From Clostridia bacterium (lineage in GTDB: Bacteria; Bacillota; Clostridia; Oscillospirales; Acutalibacteraceae): DNA of 64,000 nt. Below the pieces are notes generated by a model, which searched no databases, was not told the origin of the DNA, and saw only the letters and a list, made by a program, of their open reading frames with translations. The position numbers were made by a program, and so were the translations under genes. The stretch is from contig JAFXCQ010000023.1 in the NCBI GenBank assembly GCA_017521425.1, positions 1 through 64,000 of the forward strand, read 5' to 3'. Position 1 is the stretch's first letter, and each line of letters starts with the position of its first letter. Below are positions 43,062-51,097 of this stretch, one piece after another.

Positions 43062-44390
43062 ATGGACGCATATTTCCATTCAGTGCGACTTGATAAAGAT
43101 AAATGTAAAGGTTGTACAAACTGCATTAAACGTTGTCCTACTCAGGCTATACGTGTTCGTGCAGGGAAAGCACATATTATAAAAGAACGTTGTATAGATT
43201 GTGGCGAATGTATAAGAGTTTGTCCTCACCACGCAAAATACGCAAGTCGCGACTCATTATCACAAATAGTAAATTACAAATACAGAATAGCACTCCCCGC
43301 CCCCGCTCTTTATGCACAATTCAACAATTTAGAAGATGCAACCCCTATTTTAAGAGCATTACCACTTCTTGGTTTTGACTCTGTTTTTGAAGTTGCAGCG
43401 GCGGCAGAATTAGTTTCTGATGTTACAAGAAGACTTATGAAAGAAGGAACGCTCAAAAAGCCTGTTATTTCATCTGCTTGTCCTGCAATAGTAAGACTCA
43501 TAAGAGTGTGTTTCCCTGACTTGCTTGACAATCTTCTCCCGATAAATCCACCTGTTGAAGAGGCAGCAAGAATCGCGAGAGAAAAGGCAGTTAAAGAAAC
43601 AGGCTTACGCCCACAGGAGATTGGTGTATTTTTTATTTCTCCCTGCCCTGCTAAAATCACTTCTTTCAAAAGCCCTTTAGGTGCAGAAAAATCTAATGTT
43701 GACGGTGCAGTTGGCATAAACGACATTTACCCCGTTCTTTTAAAGATCATGGAAAAGGGCGACAAATATAATATTCCATCTGCAGAGCAGACTTCAGGTA
43801 AAATTGGTATGAGCTGGGCTACAAGTGGTGGCGAGATTTCTGGTATACTCAACGAAAATTCGCTTGCCGCAGACGGTATAGAAAACTGTATGAAAATACT
43901 TGAAGAGGTTGAAAACGAAACACTTGATGCAATAGATTTCATTGAGCTCAATGCTTGTCAGGGTGGATGTGTCGGCGGTTGCCTTACATCTGAAAACCCC
44001 TTCATTGCAAAATCAAGGCTTATGAAAATGAGAAAATATGCACCTGTTGCCTGCAATTCTGTGAGCGCCGAGGGCATACCACCATATTTTCTTAAGGAAA
44101 GCGATATAGAGCCTTGTGACGATGTTATGAAACTTGCAGACAATGTCACAGAGGCTATGACAAGAATGAAACGGATGAACGAGCTTTTAGAGGTATTCCC
44201 CGGTCTTGATTGTGGCACTTGTGGTGCGCCGACCTGCAGAGCTTTAGCAGAAGATATTGTGCGTGGCTTTGCTCATGAGGATGACTGTGTTTTCAGAATG
44301 AAACAAAACCTTGCACAAATGGAAAACAGTGACGATTATGAAAGTCTTATTCCTGCACCATTCAGAGAGATACCAGATGACAATGAATAA
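43062..44390 (+). CDS. [FeFe]-hydrogenase-like sensory protein with Fe-S domains
   Basis: 442 residues. Two [4Fe-4S] sites at the start (CKGCTNCIKRCPTQA; CIDCGECIRVCPHHA). Then an H-cluster domain with altered motifs: L1 SSACPAIVRLIRVCFP instead of TSCCPxW, L2 FISPCPAKITSFKSP, L3 NACQGGCVGGCLT. A C-terminal Fe-S domain (DCGTCGAPTCRALAEDI) ends it. This is the layout of putative sensory group C/D enzymes, though no PAS domain is present. Catalysis is doubtful with these changes; H2 or redox sensing is inferred from family and context. Confidence 0.85.
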   Translation: MDAYFHSVRLDKDKCKGCTNCIKRCPTQAIRVRAGKAHIIKERCIDCGECIRVCPHHAKYASRDSLSQIVNYKYRIALPAPALYAQFNNLEDATPILRALPLLGFDSVFEVAAAAELVSDVTRRLMKEGTLKKPVISSACPAIVRLIRVCFPDLLDNLLPINPPVEEAARIAREKAVKETGLRPQEIGVFFISPCPAKITSFKSPLGAEKSNVDGAVGINDIYPVLLKIMEKGDKYNIPSAEQTSGKIGMSWATSGGEISGILNENSLAADGIENCMKILEEVENETLDAIDFIELNACQGGCVGGCLTSENPFIAKSRLMKMRKYAPVACNSVSAEGIPPYFLKESDIEPCDDVMKLADNVTEAMTRMKRMNELLEVFPGLDCGTCGAPTCRALAEDIVRGFAHEDDCVFRMKQNLAQMENSDDYESLIPAPFREIPDDNE

Positions 44391-44402
44391 AAGGTGATTT
44401 AA

Positions 44403-44732
44403 TTGACAGTTAAAAATCTGAGTGAAAAACTCAATTTTAAATTTTTATGTAACGAACAAGAAGCTGAAAACAGAGAAATAAATGGTTGCTACTGCGGCGA
44501 CCTTTTAAGCTGGGTTATGTCAAGAGCAAAAGAAGACAACATCTGGCTTACAGTTATGGGGAATGTAAATTCTATTGGCGTTGCAGTTTTAACTGATGTG
44601 GCTTGTATTGTTCTTACAGAAAATGCACCGCTTGATGATAACGCAAAAGAAAAAGCAACAGAAAACGGTGTTATTATTCTTACAACTGATAAAACATCTT
44701 ACGAAGTAGCTTCGGAGTTTTCAAAGCTATAA
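44403..44732 (+). CDS. second DRTGG-domain protein
   Basis: 109 residues, related in fold to the gene at 42269 but diverged (CYCGDLLSWVMSRAKEDNIW; VAVLTDVACIVLTEN). Start is TTG 44403 with AAAGGTGAT 5 nt upstream; the first ATG is far inside. Its TAA overlaps the ATG of the PHP gene (TAATG). Confidence 0.78.
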   Translation: MTVKNLSEKLNFKFLCNEQEAENREINGCYCGDLLSWVMSRAKEDNIWLTVMGNVNSIGVAVLTDVACIVLTENAPLDDNAKEKATENGVIILTTDKTSYEVASEFSKL

Positions 44733-45448
44733 TGAAGCTTTATTACGATTTTCATATTCACTCGGGGCTCAGCCCTTGTGGTGATAATGAAATGACACCT
44801 AACAACATCGTAAATATGGCAAAGCTTTACGATTTGGATGTTATTGCTTTAACTGACCATAACTCTACATTAAACTGCAAAGCAGTTATGGAAGCAGGTA
44901 AAGAAATAGGTCTTACTGTAATTCCCGGAATGGAGCTTTGCACATCGGAAGAAGTGCATTTAGTTTGCCTTTTTCCTGATTTAAAAAGCGCAGAAAAATT
45001 CGGTGATTATATACGCTCTACACTACCGCCGATAAGAAATAAACCAACAGTTTTCGGTGAACAACTTGTCTTTGATAAACACGACAATGTTTTAGGGTTC
45101 GAGCACACATTACTTATAACTGCATCTACTGTAAGCACCAACGATGCAGTAGAGGTTGTTGAGGGTTATGGTGGTATCTGTTTCCCTGCGCACATTGACA
45201 GAAACTCTTACAGTATTATTTCAAATTTAGGTATAATAGATGACTCTTTCGGTTTTAAATGTGCAGAGATTTTTGACCTTGATACACTCGAGAGCTTAAA
45301 AACACAACATCCACACTTAAATAGTTTAAAAATTCTTTCAAGCTCAGATGCTCATTATTTAGAGCATTTAAGATTAAAAGAAAATTTTATAGAAGTTGAG
45401 GAAAATTCGATTGAAGCAATTTTTGAGTTTTTAAAATCCCCTTGCTAA
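44732..45448 (+). CDS. PHP-domain phosphoesterase
   Basis: 238 residues. Metal-site motifs DFHIHSGLSPCGD (HxH), ALTDHNSTLN (D-H), PGMELCTSEEVHLVCLF (E/H), FPAHIDRNSY and SSDAHYLEHL agree with the PHP family, closest to TrpH/RNase AM-like proteins. Substrate unknown. Last gene of the five-gene hydrogenase-linked set; a PHP gene at this place is frequent in other Clostridia, which argues for a joint role. Confidence 0.85.
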   Translation: MKLYYDFHIHSGLSPCGDNEMTPNNIVNMAKLYDLDVIALTDHNSTLNCKAVMEAGKEIGLTVIPGMELCTSEEVHLVCLFPDLKSAEKFGDYIRSTLPPIRNKPTVFGEQLVFDKHDNVLGFEHTLLITASTVSTNDAVEVVEGYGGICFPAHIDRNSYSIISNLGIIDDSFGFKCAEIFDLDTLESLKTQHPHLNSLKILSSSDAHYLEHLRLKENFIEVEENSIEAIFEFLKSPC

Positions 45449-45461
45449 AAGGAGTGACTCT

Positions 45462-46967
45462 ATGAGTACAGAAAATCTTACAACCTATGATGTAAACAAG
45501 CCTATGCGATACGTAGGAAGGCGCGAAACCTTTGCCTACATATTAAACGACATAGGCGCAAGTCTTAACATCAACGATTTTAAAGAGCGTTTTATTTATG
45601 ACGTTGTTAAAATCGACTTCGGATACCTTGCAATACAGAATATTATCGCAACTGTATGGGACTCAATTAACGATACTTTTATAGGTGTTACGGTTGACAG
45701 AACAAGAACACGATTTGGTAAATTCAAGCCTTATGTTCTTTTTGGTGAAATACCATTAACACTTATAGGACTTTGTATGTGGTTAATTCCATTTATATTC
45801 CCGAATACTGCTGCAACGCACCTTCCCAAGTGGCTTTTCTATTTTGCTATGAGCATAGTTACAGAAACTGCAGAAACCTTTACTTCAATAGCAAAAACAG
45901 GCTTTCTCGCTACAATAACACCCGAACCTCTGGAAAGGTCAAGGCTAATTGCTCTTGCAAATGTTACTTCACACTTAGTTGAAGATTTACCAAAGCAGAT
46001 TTTCGGTATTTTATTTGACCTTATAGCAAACAAAAAAATAAATTTACCTTTACAAAACTTGTTTTCAAGCTTCGGTATTGCTTGCGCAGTACTCTCGGCA
46101 TCGTTTACGCTTTTCTTTGCAACCACCTCTCGTGAACGTGTTTCTCAATCAATTAAACAACCTTCTGTAAAGCATTGTCTCAAAGCAGTTGTAACCAATA
46201 AACCGATGCTTATTTATGTACTTTCAGACTTCTTATCAGGCTTTAGTATAGGATTAAGCAGAACTAATTTCTATATTGATGTTATAGGTTCTATAACCTG
46301 GAAAACAATTGTCGGTATTCCTGCATTCCCTATTAAATTTATAAGTTACAGTTTTGTTGAGCCTTTAAGAAGGCGCTTTGCTACAAAAACTCTTTGGATT
46401 TTAGAAGATGCGTGGACAGATATGTTATGGCTCACCGTCTTCGGTATAGGCTCTATAAATAAAAACTTTAAGAAAAAAGCAATTATTTTACCTTTGATGG
46501 CGATAGAAGAAATTTTTGAAATGTGCGTTTATGGTTTGAGACGCGTTATTCCTGCCGAAATTCAGAACGAAGCACTTGACTATTGCGAATGGAAAAATGG
46601 TTATCGTTCTGAAGCTATGATAGGTGTTTCTAAAAGTCTTATTACAAAACTTCAACGAGCTGTTATGGGTAGCGTAAACAACCTTGTAATGAACAAAATC
46701 GGTTACATTCAGGGTCAGGAAATCGGTACACAAACCGATAAAACAAAATGGTGGATTTTCGCACTTGGTACAGGCATTCCTATTATTTCTTCTTGTCTTG
46801 GAATCGTTCCAAAATTATTCTACACACTTTCGGGTGAAAAGCGTGAAAGAATGTACACAGACCTTCAGATTCAAAGAGCAGAACTTGCAGAATTTATGAA
46901 AACTGCAACCCCTGAAGAAATTGAAGAAATGGCAGAAAGACAATTAAATGGTGGCTTCAGTCATTGA
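45462..46967 (+). CDS. GPH/MelB-type sugar:cation symporter, MFS fold
   Basis: 501-residue membrane transporter. The GPH signature is visible near the start: VWDSINDTFIGVTVDRTRTR followed by FGKFKPYVLFGE. About 10-12 hydrophobic segments follow (IPLTLIGLCMWLIPFIFP and others). It differs from typical melibiose carriers in a long central part (about 280-400) and a C-terminal Glu-rich tail (TPEEIEEMAERQLNGG). Substrate unknown. It begins 13 nt after the PHP gene and may share its transcript, but nothing else connects it with hydrogenase. Confidence 0.82.
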   Translation: MSTENLTTYDVNKPMRYVGRRETFAYILNDIGASLNINDFKERFIYDVVKIDFGYLAIQNIIATVWDSINDTFIGVTVDRTRTRFGKFKPYVLFGEIPLTLIGLCMWLIPFIFPNTAATHLPKWLFYFAMSIVTETAETFTSIAKTGFLATITPEPLERSRLIALANVTSHLVEDLPKQIFGILFDLIANKKINLPLQNLFSSFGIACAVLSASFTLFFATTSRERVSQSIKQPSVKHCLKAVVTNKPMLIYVLSDFLSGFSIGLSRTNFYIDVIGSITWKTIVGIPAFPIKFISYSFVEPLRRRFATKTLWILEDAWTDMLWLTVFGIGSINKNFKKKAIILPLMAIEEIFEMCVYGLRRVIPAEIQNEALDYCEWKNGYRSEAMIGVSKSLITKLQRAVMGSVNNLVMNKIGYIQGQEIGTQTDKTKWWIFALGTGIPIISSCLGIVPKLFYTLSGEKRERMYTDLQIQRAELAEFMKTATPEEIEEMAERQLNGGFSH

Positions 46968-46985
46968 TAAAACACAATAAAGTAA

Positions 46986-47011
46986 AATGGTCTGACTTTT
47001 GTCAGACCATT
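46986..47011. terminator. bidirectional intrinsic terminator
   Basis: AATGGTCTGAC-tttt-GTCAGACCATT, then TTT on the plus strand and TTT on the minus strand. It lies between convergent genes. Confidence 0.85.
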
Positions 47012-47015
47012 TTTA

Positions 47016-50000
47016 TTATTTACAAGTAATACCTTTTGTATTGTAATAACTGAAATACGAACCCGAAAATGCCCTTACTGTGTAAGTGTATTCAACATCT
47101 TCTTCTATTTCGTTATCTATGAAGCTTATGTTACTGTTGCCAGTTACATTTGCAATAATAACCCAAGAGGTATCTTCAGTTTTTCTGTAAATTCTATAAC
47201 CTGTTGCTCCGTCTATCTGCTGATAGGTAATAACGTTACCATCGGCAGTTTTATATGCACTCAAAAGCTGAGGTGTTTCAAGATATTTCACAGTATTTGA
47301 TGAAGTATAGCTTGAAAGTGCACTACCGCTTACCGAACGCACTGTATATCGGTAGGTTACACCTGAAACTGAACTCTTATCTACCCACGAGGATTTATTG
47401 TACTTTGCAGTACCCATAGTTTTCCACGAAGACCATTTACCTGTTGCTTCGTTATATTGTGAACGATAAACTCTGTAGCCTTTTGATTGTAAAGCCTGAG
47501 TCCACTTAACATTTACCCCATTTGCTACATTTGAAATAGTAACCTTAGGTTCTTTTAAATAAAGCACGCTATTTGATGATTTGTAACTACTTTTACAGCT
47601 TCCACAAATAGCCTTTACTGTGTAGCGATATGTTGTACCGCTTTGTGCACTTGTATCTACCCAAGAGGATTTACCCGCTTTCGCAGTCCCCATCGACTTC
47701 CACGATGACCATTTTTTATTTACAGCATTGTAGGTTGAACGATAAACTGCATAGCCTGATGCGGCACTATTTTTACTCCAGGAAACCTTGACACCCGTGC
47801 TTGCATTCGCAATTTTTACTGTAGGTGCTGAAAGAATTGCACCTGACCAGCCAGTAGTGTTATAAAGTGAAGTTACCTTACCCTTATATGCTCTGATGGT
47901 ATAAGTGTATTTCACATTTGCTTTAACACTTCTGTCCATATATGAAGTACCTGTAACAGTTGCGAGTCTCGTCCAACTCTTACTGTTATTGGTTTTTCTA
48001 TAAACAATGTAACCTGTCGCACCGGAAACTTTACTCCAGCTTACTTTTATTGCATTTGCACTGTTAAGAACACTGCCGCCTGTTGGTGTGCCTGGTGTAA
48101 ACTGACGCTTCCAACCGCTTGTATTATAGGTTGAAGCAATACCATCTTCTGATACTGCTTTTAATGTGTAAACATAATTTGTACCAAGTTTTACATTTTT
48201 ATCAAGGAACAATAAATTTGTTGTTGTGCCGATTTTCTTCCAACCAGAAGACCCAGTTTTTCTGTAAACGTAATACTGCTCTGCACCGTGAATATCCGCC
48301 CATTTGATTGTAATACCTTTACCAATCTGCGAATCGAATTTAGTAATTTGTGGTGCTGCAATAAAGTATATTTTGTAATTCTGGTAAGCACCACGCCAAT
48401 TATCTTTTAACGCTCTTACAGTATAAAGATAAGTTTTACCGCTTTCTGCTTGTTTATCAATATAGCTTGTTTTATCTTTAGAAACTGTTGCTACTGTTAC
48501 CCATGTACCTGTTTCAAGTCTTCTGTAAATAACATAATTTTCGGCTCCACGTACCTTTGACCACGAAATTTTAACACCATTAACAGTTTTACTGAGCTTA
48601 ACAGTTGCTACCTTTGATAAGAATACAACTGATTTTACTTCTGATAACGAGCTTTCAAAGGTTCCATCCTCTGAAACCGATTTAATTGCATATTCATAAG
48701 CGTCACCACTCACAACTGAAGTATCTAAATAGCTTGTAACATTTGAAGAGGTGTTCTTTAAAACATGCCAGGCAGTTTCACCTTTCTCTCTTTTATAAAT
48801 AATAAAATTAGTTAAATCATCTGTAATTTCCCAACTGAGTAAAATACCAGTTTCAGTTACCGTAGCACTTAACTCTGATGGCATATTTACATAGGTAGCA
48901 CTTTTAGTATTTTCTTCACCTAAATAGCTTTCGGTGCTATCCATTACCGCAGTAACAGTATAATAATATTTTACACCGCTTTTAACATCAGTATCTTTAT
49001 AACTATCAGCATCCTGAACTGTAGCTATTTTCATCCAATTACCATCTGTATGACGATAAACATTATAAGAATCAACACCCACTAATGCCTTCCATTTAAC
49101 TGTAATAGAACTTGTTTCAGGAGTTGCACTCTCTACAATTGGTGGTGGAATTCTATAAAAATCATTTGAAAATGCTGTTCTTAAACTTTTCCAACCTTTT
49201 ATATTATCAACAGAGTTTACTCTGTATGAATACTTAGAAAAAGCTTTGACTGATTTATCTGTGTAAGTGGTACTTGTAACATCTGCTACTCTTTTTATTT
49301 CGCCTGTTTCATTTTCTATTCTCTCAACAATATAAAAAGAAGCATTGCTTACAGAGTCCCAGGTAAGCTTCATACCATCCATAACATTATAAATACTTAC
49401 ATTTTGAGGTGCTTTAATTAAATATACAGTAGATGCTGCCTCACCCATAGGACTCTGCGATTTACCTATTGTAGCAGCCACACCATATTTATAATTACCA
49501 CCCTCTGCAGAGGTATCTTTAAAATATGTTAAGGTTTCATTTAAAGAGGCAACCTCTACCCATTCTTTTGCTTCTGAATCAGTGTGCATTCTGTAAATTG
49601 TGTAGCCGGTTGCACCCTGCACCGCCTGCCACTTCACCATAATACCATCTTCAAGTGCTTCCTGAGAAGAGAACTTTGGTGCCTCTAAGAATGCAATTGT
49701 AGCATTTGTATTATAACTACTTGAGGTTTTACCACTAAATGCTTTAACTGTATAGAAATATGTTGTACCATTTAAAACATCGGTATCAAGATAACTAAGG
49801 CCTGTTGTAGTTTCAATAAGCTGCCACTCTTTGCTTATATCAGTTTTACGATAAACCTCGTATTTTTCTGCTCCGCCAACAATTTCCCATTCAAGAGAAA
49901 TACCATTCGCGGTATTTTCAACCTTAATAAATTCAGGTGAAGCTAAGAATATATGTGAAACGCTTCCTGCACCTATAACTGAAATCACTGTACCTTTTTC

Positions 50001-51023
50001 TGCCGCAACTGCATATTTGTAGGTATTATTACTTACAACTGTTTTATCTTCATAATAAAGTCTTTCAGATGCAGTTTTATCTATAAGCACCCATTTTGAA
50101 GAGCCTTGTTCCTGGCGATAAACAAGATAACTTTCTGCACCACCGACCTTAGCCCACATAAGTCTGACCATATTGTTCACATTAGTTATTGAAGTGATTC
50201 TTGCAGCGGTTAAATATAACTGTGAAACACCATTTGAAAAGAAACCACTATCACCATAGCCATTACCACACGCTACTGAGTATGTGTATGTAACACCACT
50301 CACTACATCTTTATCAAGATATATAGTCTGACCGTCAGTAACCTCTTTTAAAGCTACCCACACACCTTCATTATCAGCTTTTCTTAAAACAGTATACTCC
50401 TCTGCACCCTCTACTGCTTCCCATCTGAACATTATACCATTTTCCATAAGGTCTGCAGAAAGTGGTGTAGGATTATCTAATGTAGAAAACACTTCGTCTT
50501 TGATAAGAACTCTTTCCTGAGAAGGTCTTATTTCATTATTCACATCATCGTCAGATGAATATTGTTTGCAATAAAATTTAACACTTGTCTCAGGTCTTGC
50601 ATCGGTAATAACCTTAAAAGTAACGGTAAAAAAATCTTTATATTCGCTACTACCTGTAGAAACACCTGTGTTACTCATAAAAGCTATTGAATAAACATTG
50701 TTGCTACCGCTTACAAAACCATTTACATATTCACCTGAAATGTTAAGCACATCGTTATCTTCTGCATCCTTTGTAAAACTCGGTGTAGCCGATTTCAACT
50801 GTAAAACAGATGTATCAAATTCAATATTAAGAATAGCACCATTAAATCTTGTTACATTTGGTTTTAAATTTATAGTGAATGAAATTTCGCTATTTTTCAT
50901 TCCTGATGATTTAACATCAAAAAAACTTGTTTGTGTACTCGCTGCGAATGCAGTAAGTGTATTTGCGCTTATTACAGAAGCACACATAATAATACACAAA
51001 ACAATTGCTATAAATCGTTTCAA
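47016..51023 (-). CDS. secreted cohesin-like / 13 x fibronectin type III repeat protein
   Basis: 1,335 residues. Signal peptide (MKRFIAIVLCIIMCASVIS, then TLTAFAA). Residues about 33-180 look like a cohesin-type beta-sandwich (EISFTINLKPNVTRFNGAI, LNIEFDTSVLQLKSATPS, VTFKVITDARPETSVKF). Thirteen FN3-type units follow, each about 90 residues, with W..V.GA..Y.VYRK as the core and SYxDxxVxxGxxYxYTVxA as the end. There is no LPXTG, SLH or dockerin. Start is TTG 51023 with AAGGTGGTG 7 nt upstream. Together with its upstream paralogue it may act as an adhesin or a scaffold for dockerin proteins; binding is untested. Confidence 0.82.
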   Translation of the reverse strand: MKRFIAIVLCIIMCASVISANTLTAFAASTQTSFFDVKSSGMKNSEISFTINLKPNVTRFNGAILNIEFDTSVLQLKSATPSFTKDAEDNDVLNISGEYVNGFVSGSNNVYSIAFMSNTGVSTGSSEYKDFFTVTFKVITDARPETSVKFYCKQYSSDDDVNNEIRPSQERVLIKDEVFSTLDNPTPLSADLMENGIMFRWEAVEGAEEYTVLRKADNEGVWVALKEVTDGQTIYLDKDVVSGVTYTYSVACGNGYGDSGFFSNGVSQLYLTAARITSITNVNNMVRLMWAKVGGAESYLVYRQEQGSSKWVLIDKTASERLYYEDKTVVSNNTYKYAVAAEKGTVISVIGAGSVSHIFLASPEFIKVENTANGISLEWEIVGGAEKYEVYRKTDISKEWQLIETTTGLSYLDTDVLNGTTYFYTVKAFSGKTSSSYNTNATIAFLEAPKFSSQEALEDGIMVKWQAVQGATGYTIYRMHTDSEAKEWVEVASLNETLTYFKDTSAEGGNYKYGVAATIGKSQSPMGEAASTVYLIKAPQNVSIYNVMDGMKLTWDSVSNASFYIVERIENETGEIKRVADVTSTTYTDKSVKAFSKYSYRVNSVDNIKGWKSLRTAFSNDFYRIPPPIVESATPETSSITVKWKALVGVDSYNVYRHTDGNWMKIATVQDADSYKDTDVKSGVKYYYTVTAVMDSTESYLGEENTKSATYVNMPSELSATVTETGILLSWEITDDLTNFIIYKREKGETAWHVLKNTSSNVTSYLDTSVVSGDAYEYAIKSVSEDGTFESSLSEVKSVVFLSKVATVKLSKTVNGVKISWSKVRGAENYVIYRRLETGTWVTVATVSKDKTSYIDKQAESGKTYLYTVRALKDNWRGAYQNYKIYFIAAPQITKFDSQIGKGITIKWADIHGAEQYYVYRKTGSSGWKKIGTTTNLLFLDKNVKLGTNYVYTLKAVSEDGIASTYNTSGWKRQFTPGTPTGGSVLNSANAIKVSWSKVSGATGYIVYRKTNNSKSWTRLATVTGTSYMDRSVKANVKYTYTIRAYKGKVTSLYNTTGWSGAILSAPTVKIANASTGVKVSWSKNSAASGYAVYRSTYNAVNKKWSSWKSMGTAKAGKSSWVDTSAQSGTTYRYTVKAICGSCKSSYKSSNSVLYLKEPKVTISNVANGVNVKWTQALQSKGYRVYRSQYNEATGKWSSWKTMGTAKYNKSSWVDKSSVSGVTYRYTVRSVSGSALSSYTSSNTVKYLETPQLLSAYKTADGNVITYQQIDGATGYRIYRKTEDTSWVIIANVTGNSNISFIDNEIEEDVEYTYTVRAFSGSYFSYYNTKGITCK

Positions 51024-51058
51024 TTTTACACCACCTTAAAATTGTGTTTTAAAGCATT

Positions 51059-51083
51059 ATCCCCCTAATTATTATAGGGGGAT
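51059..51083 (-). terminator. hairpin between the two FN3 genes
   Basis: ATCCCCCTA / TAGGGGGAT-type stem just after the stop of the upstream gene (51098). The T-run on the minus strand is weak, so partial read-through is possible. Confidence 0.45.
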
Positions 51084-51097
51084 TTTTCAAACTAATT

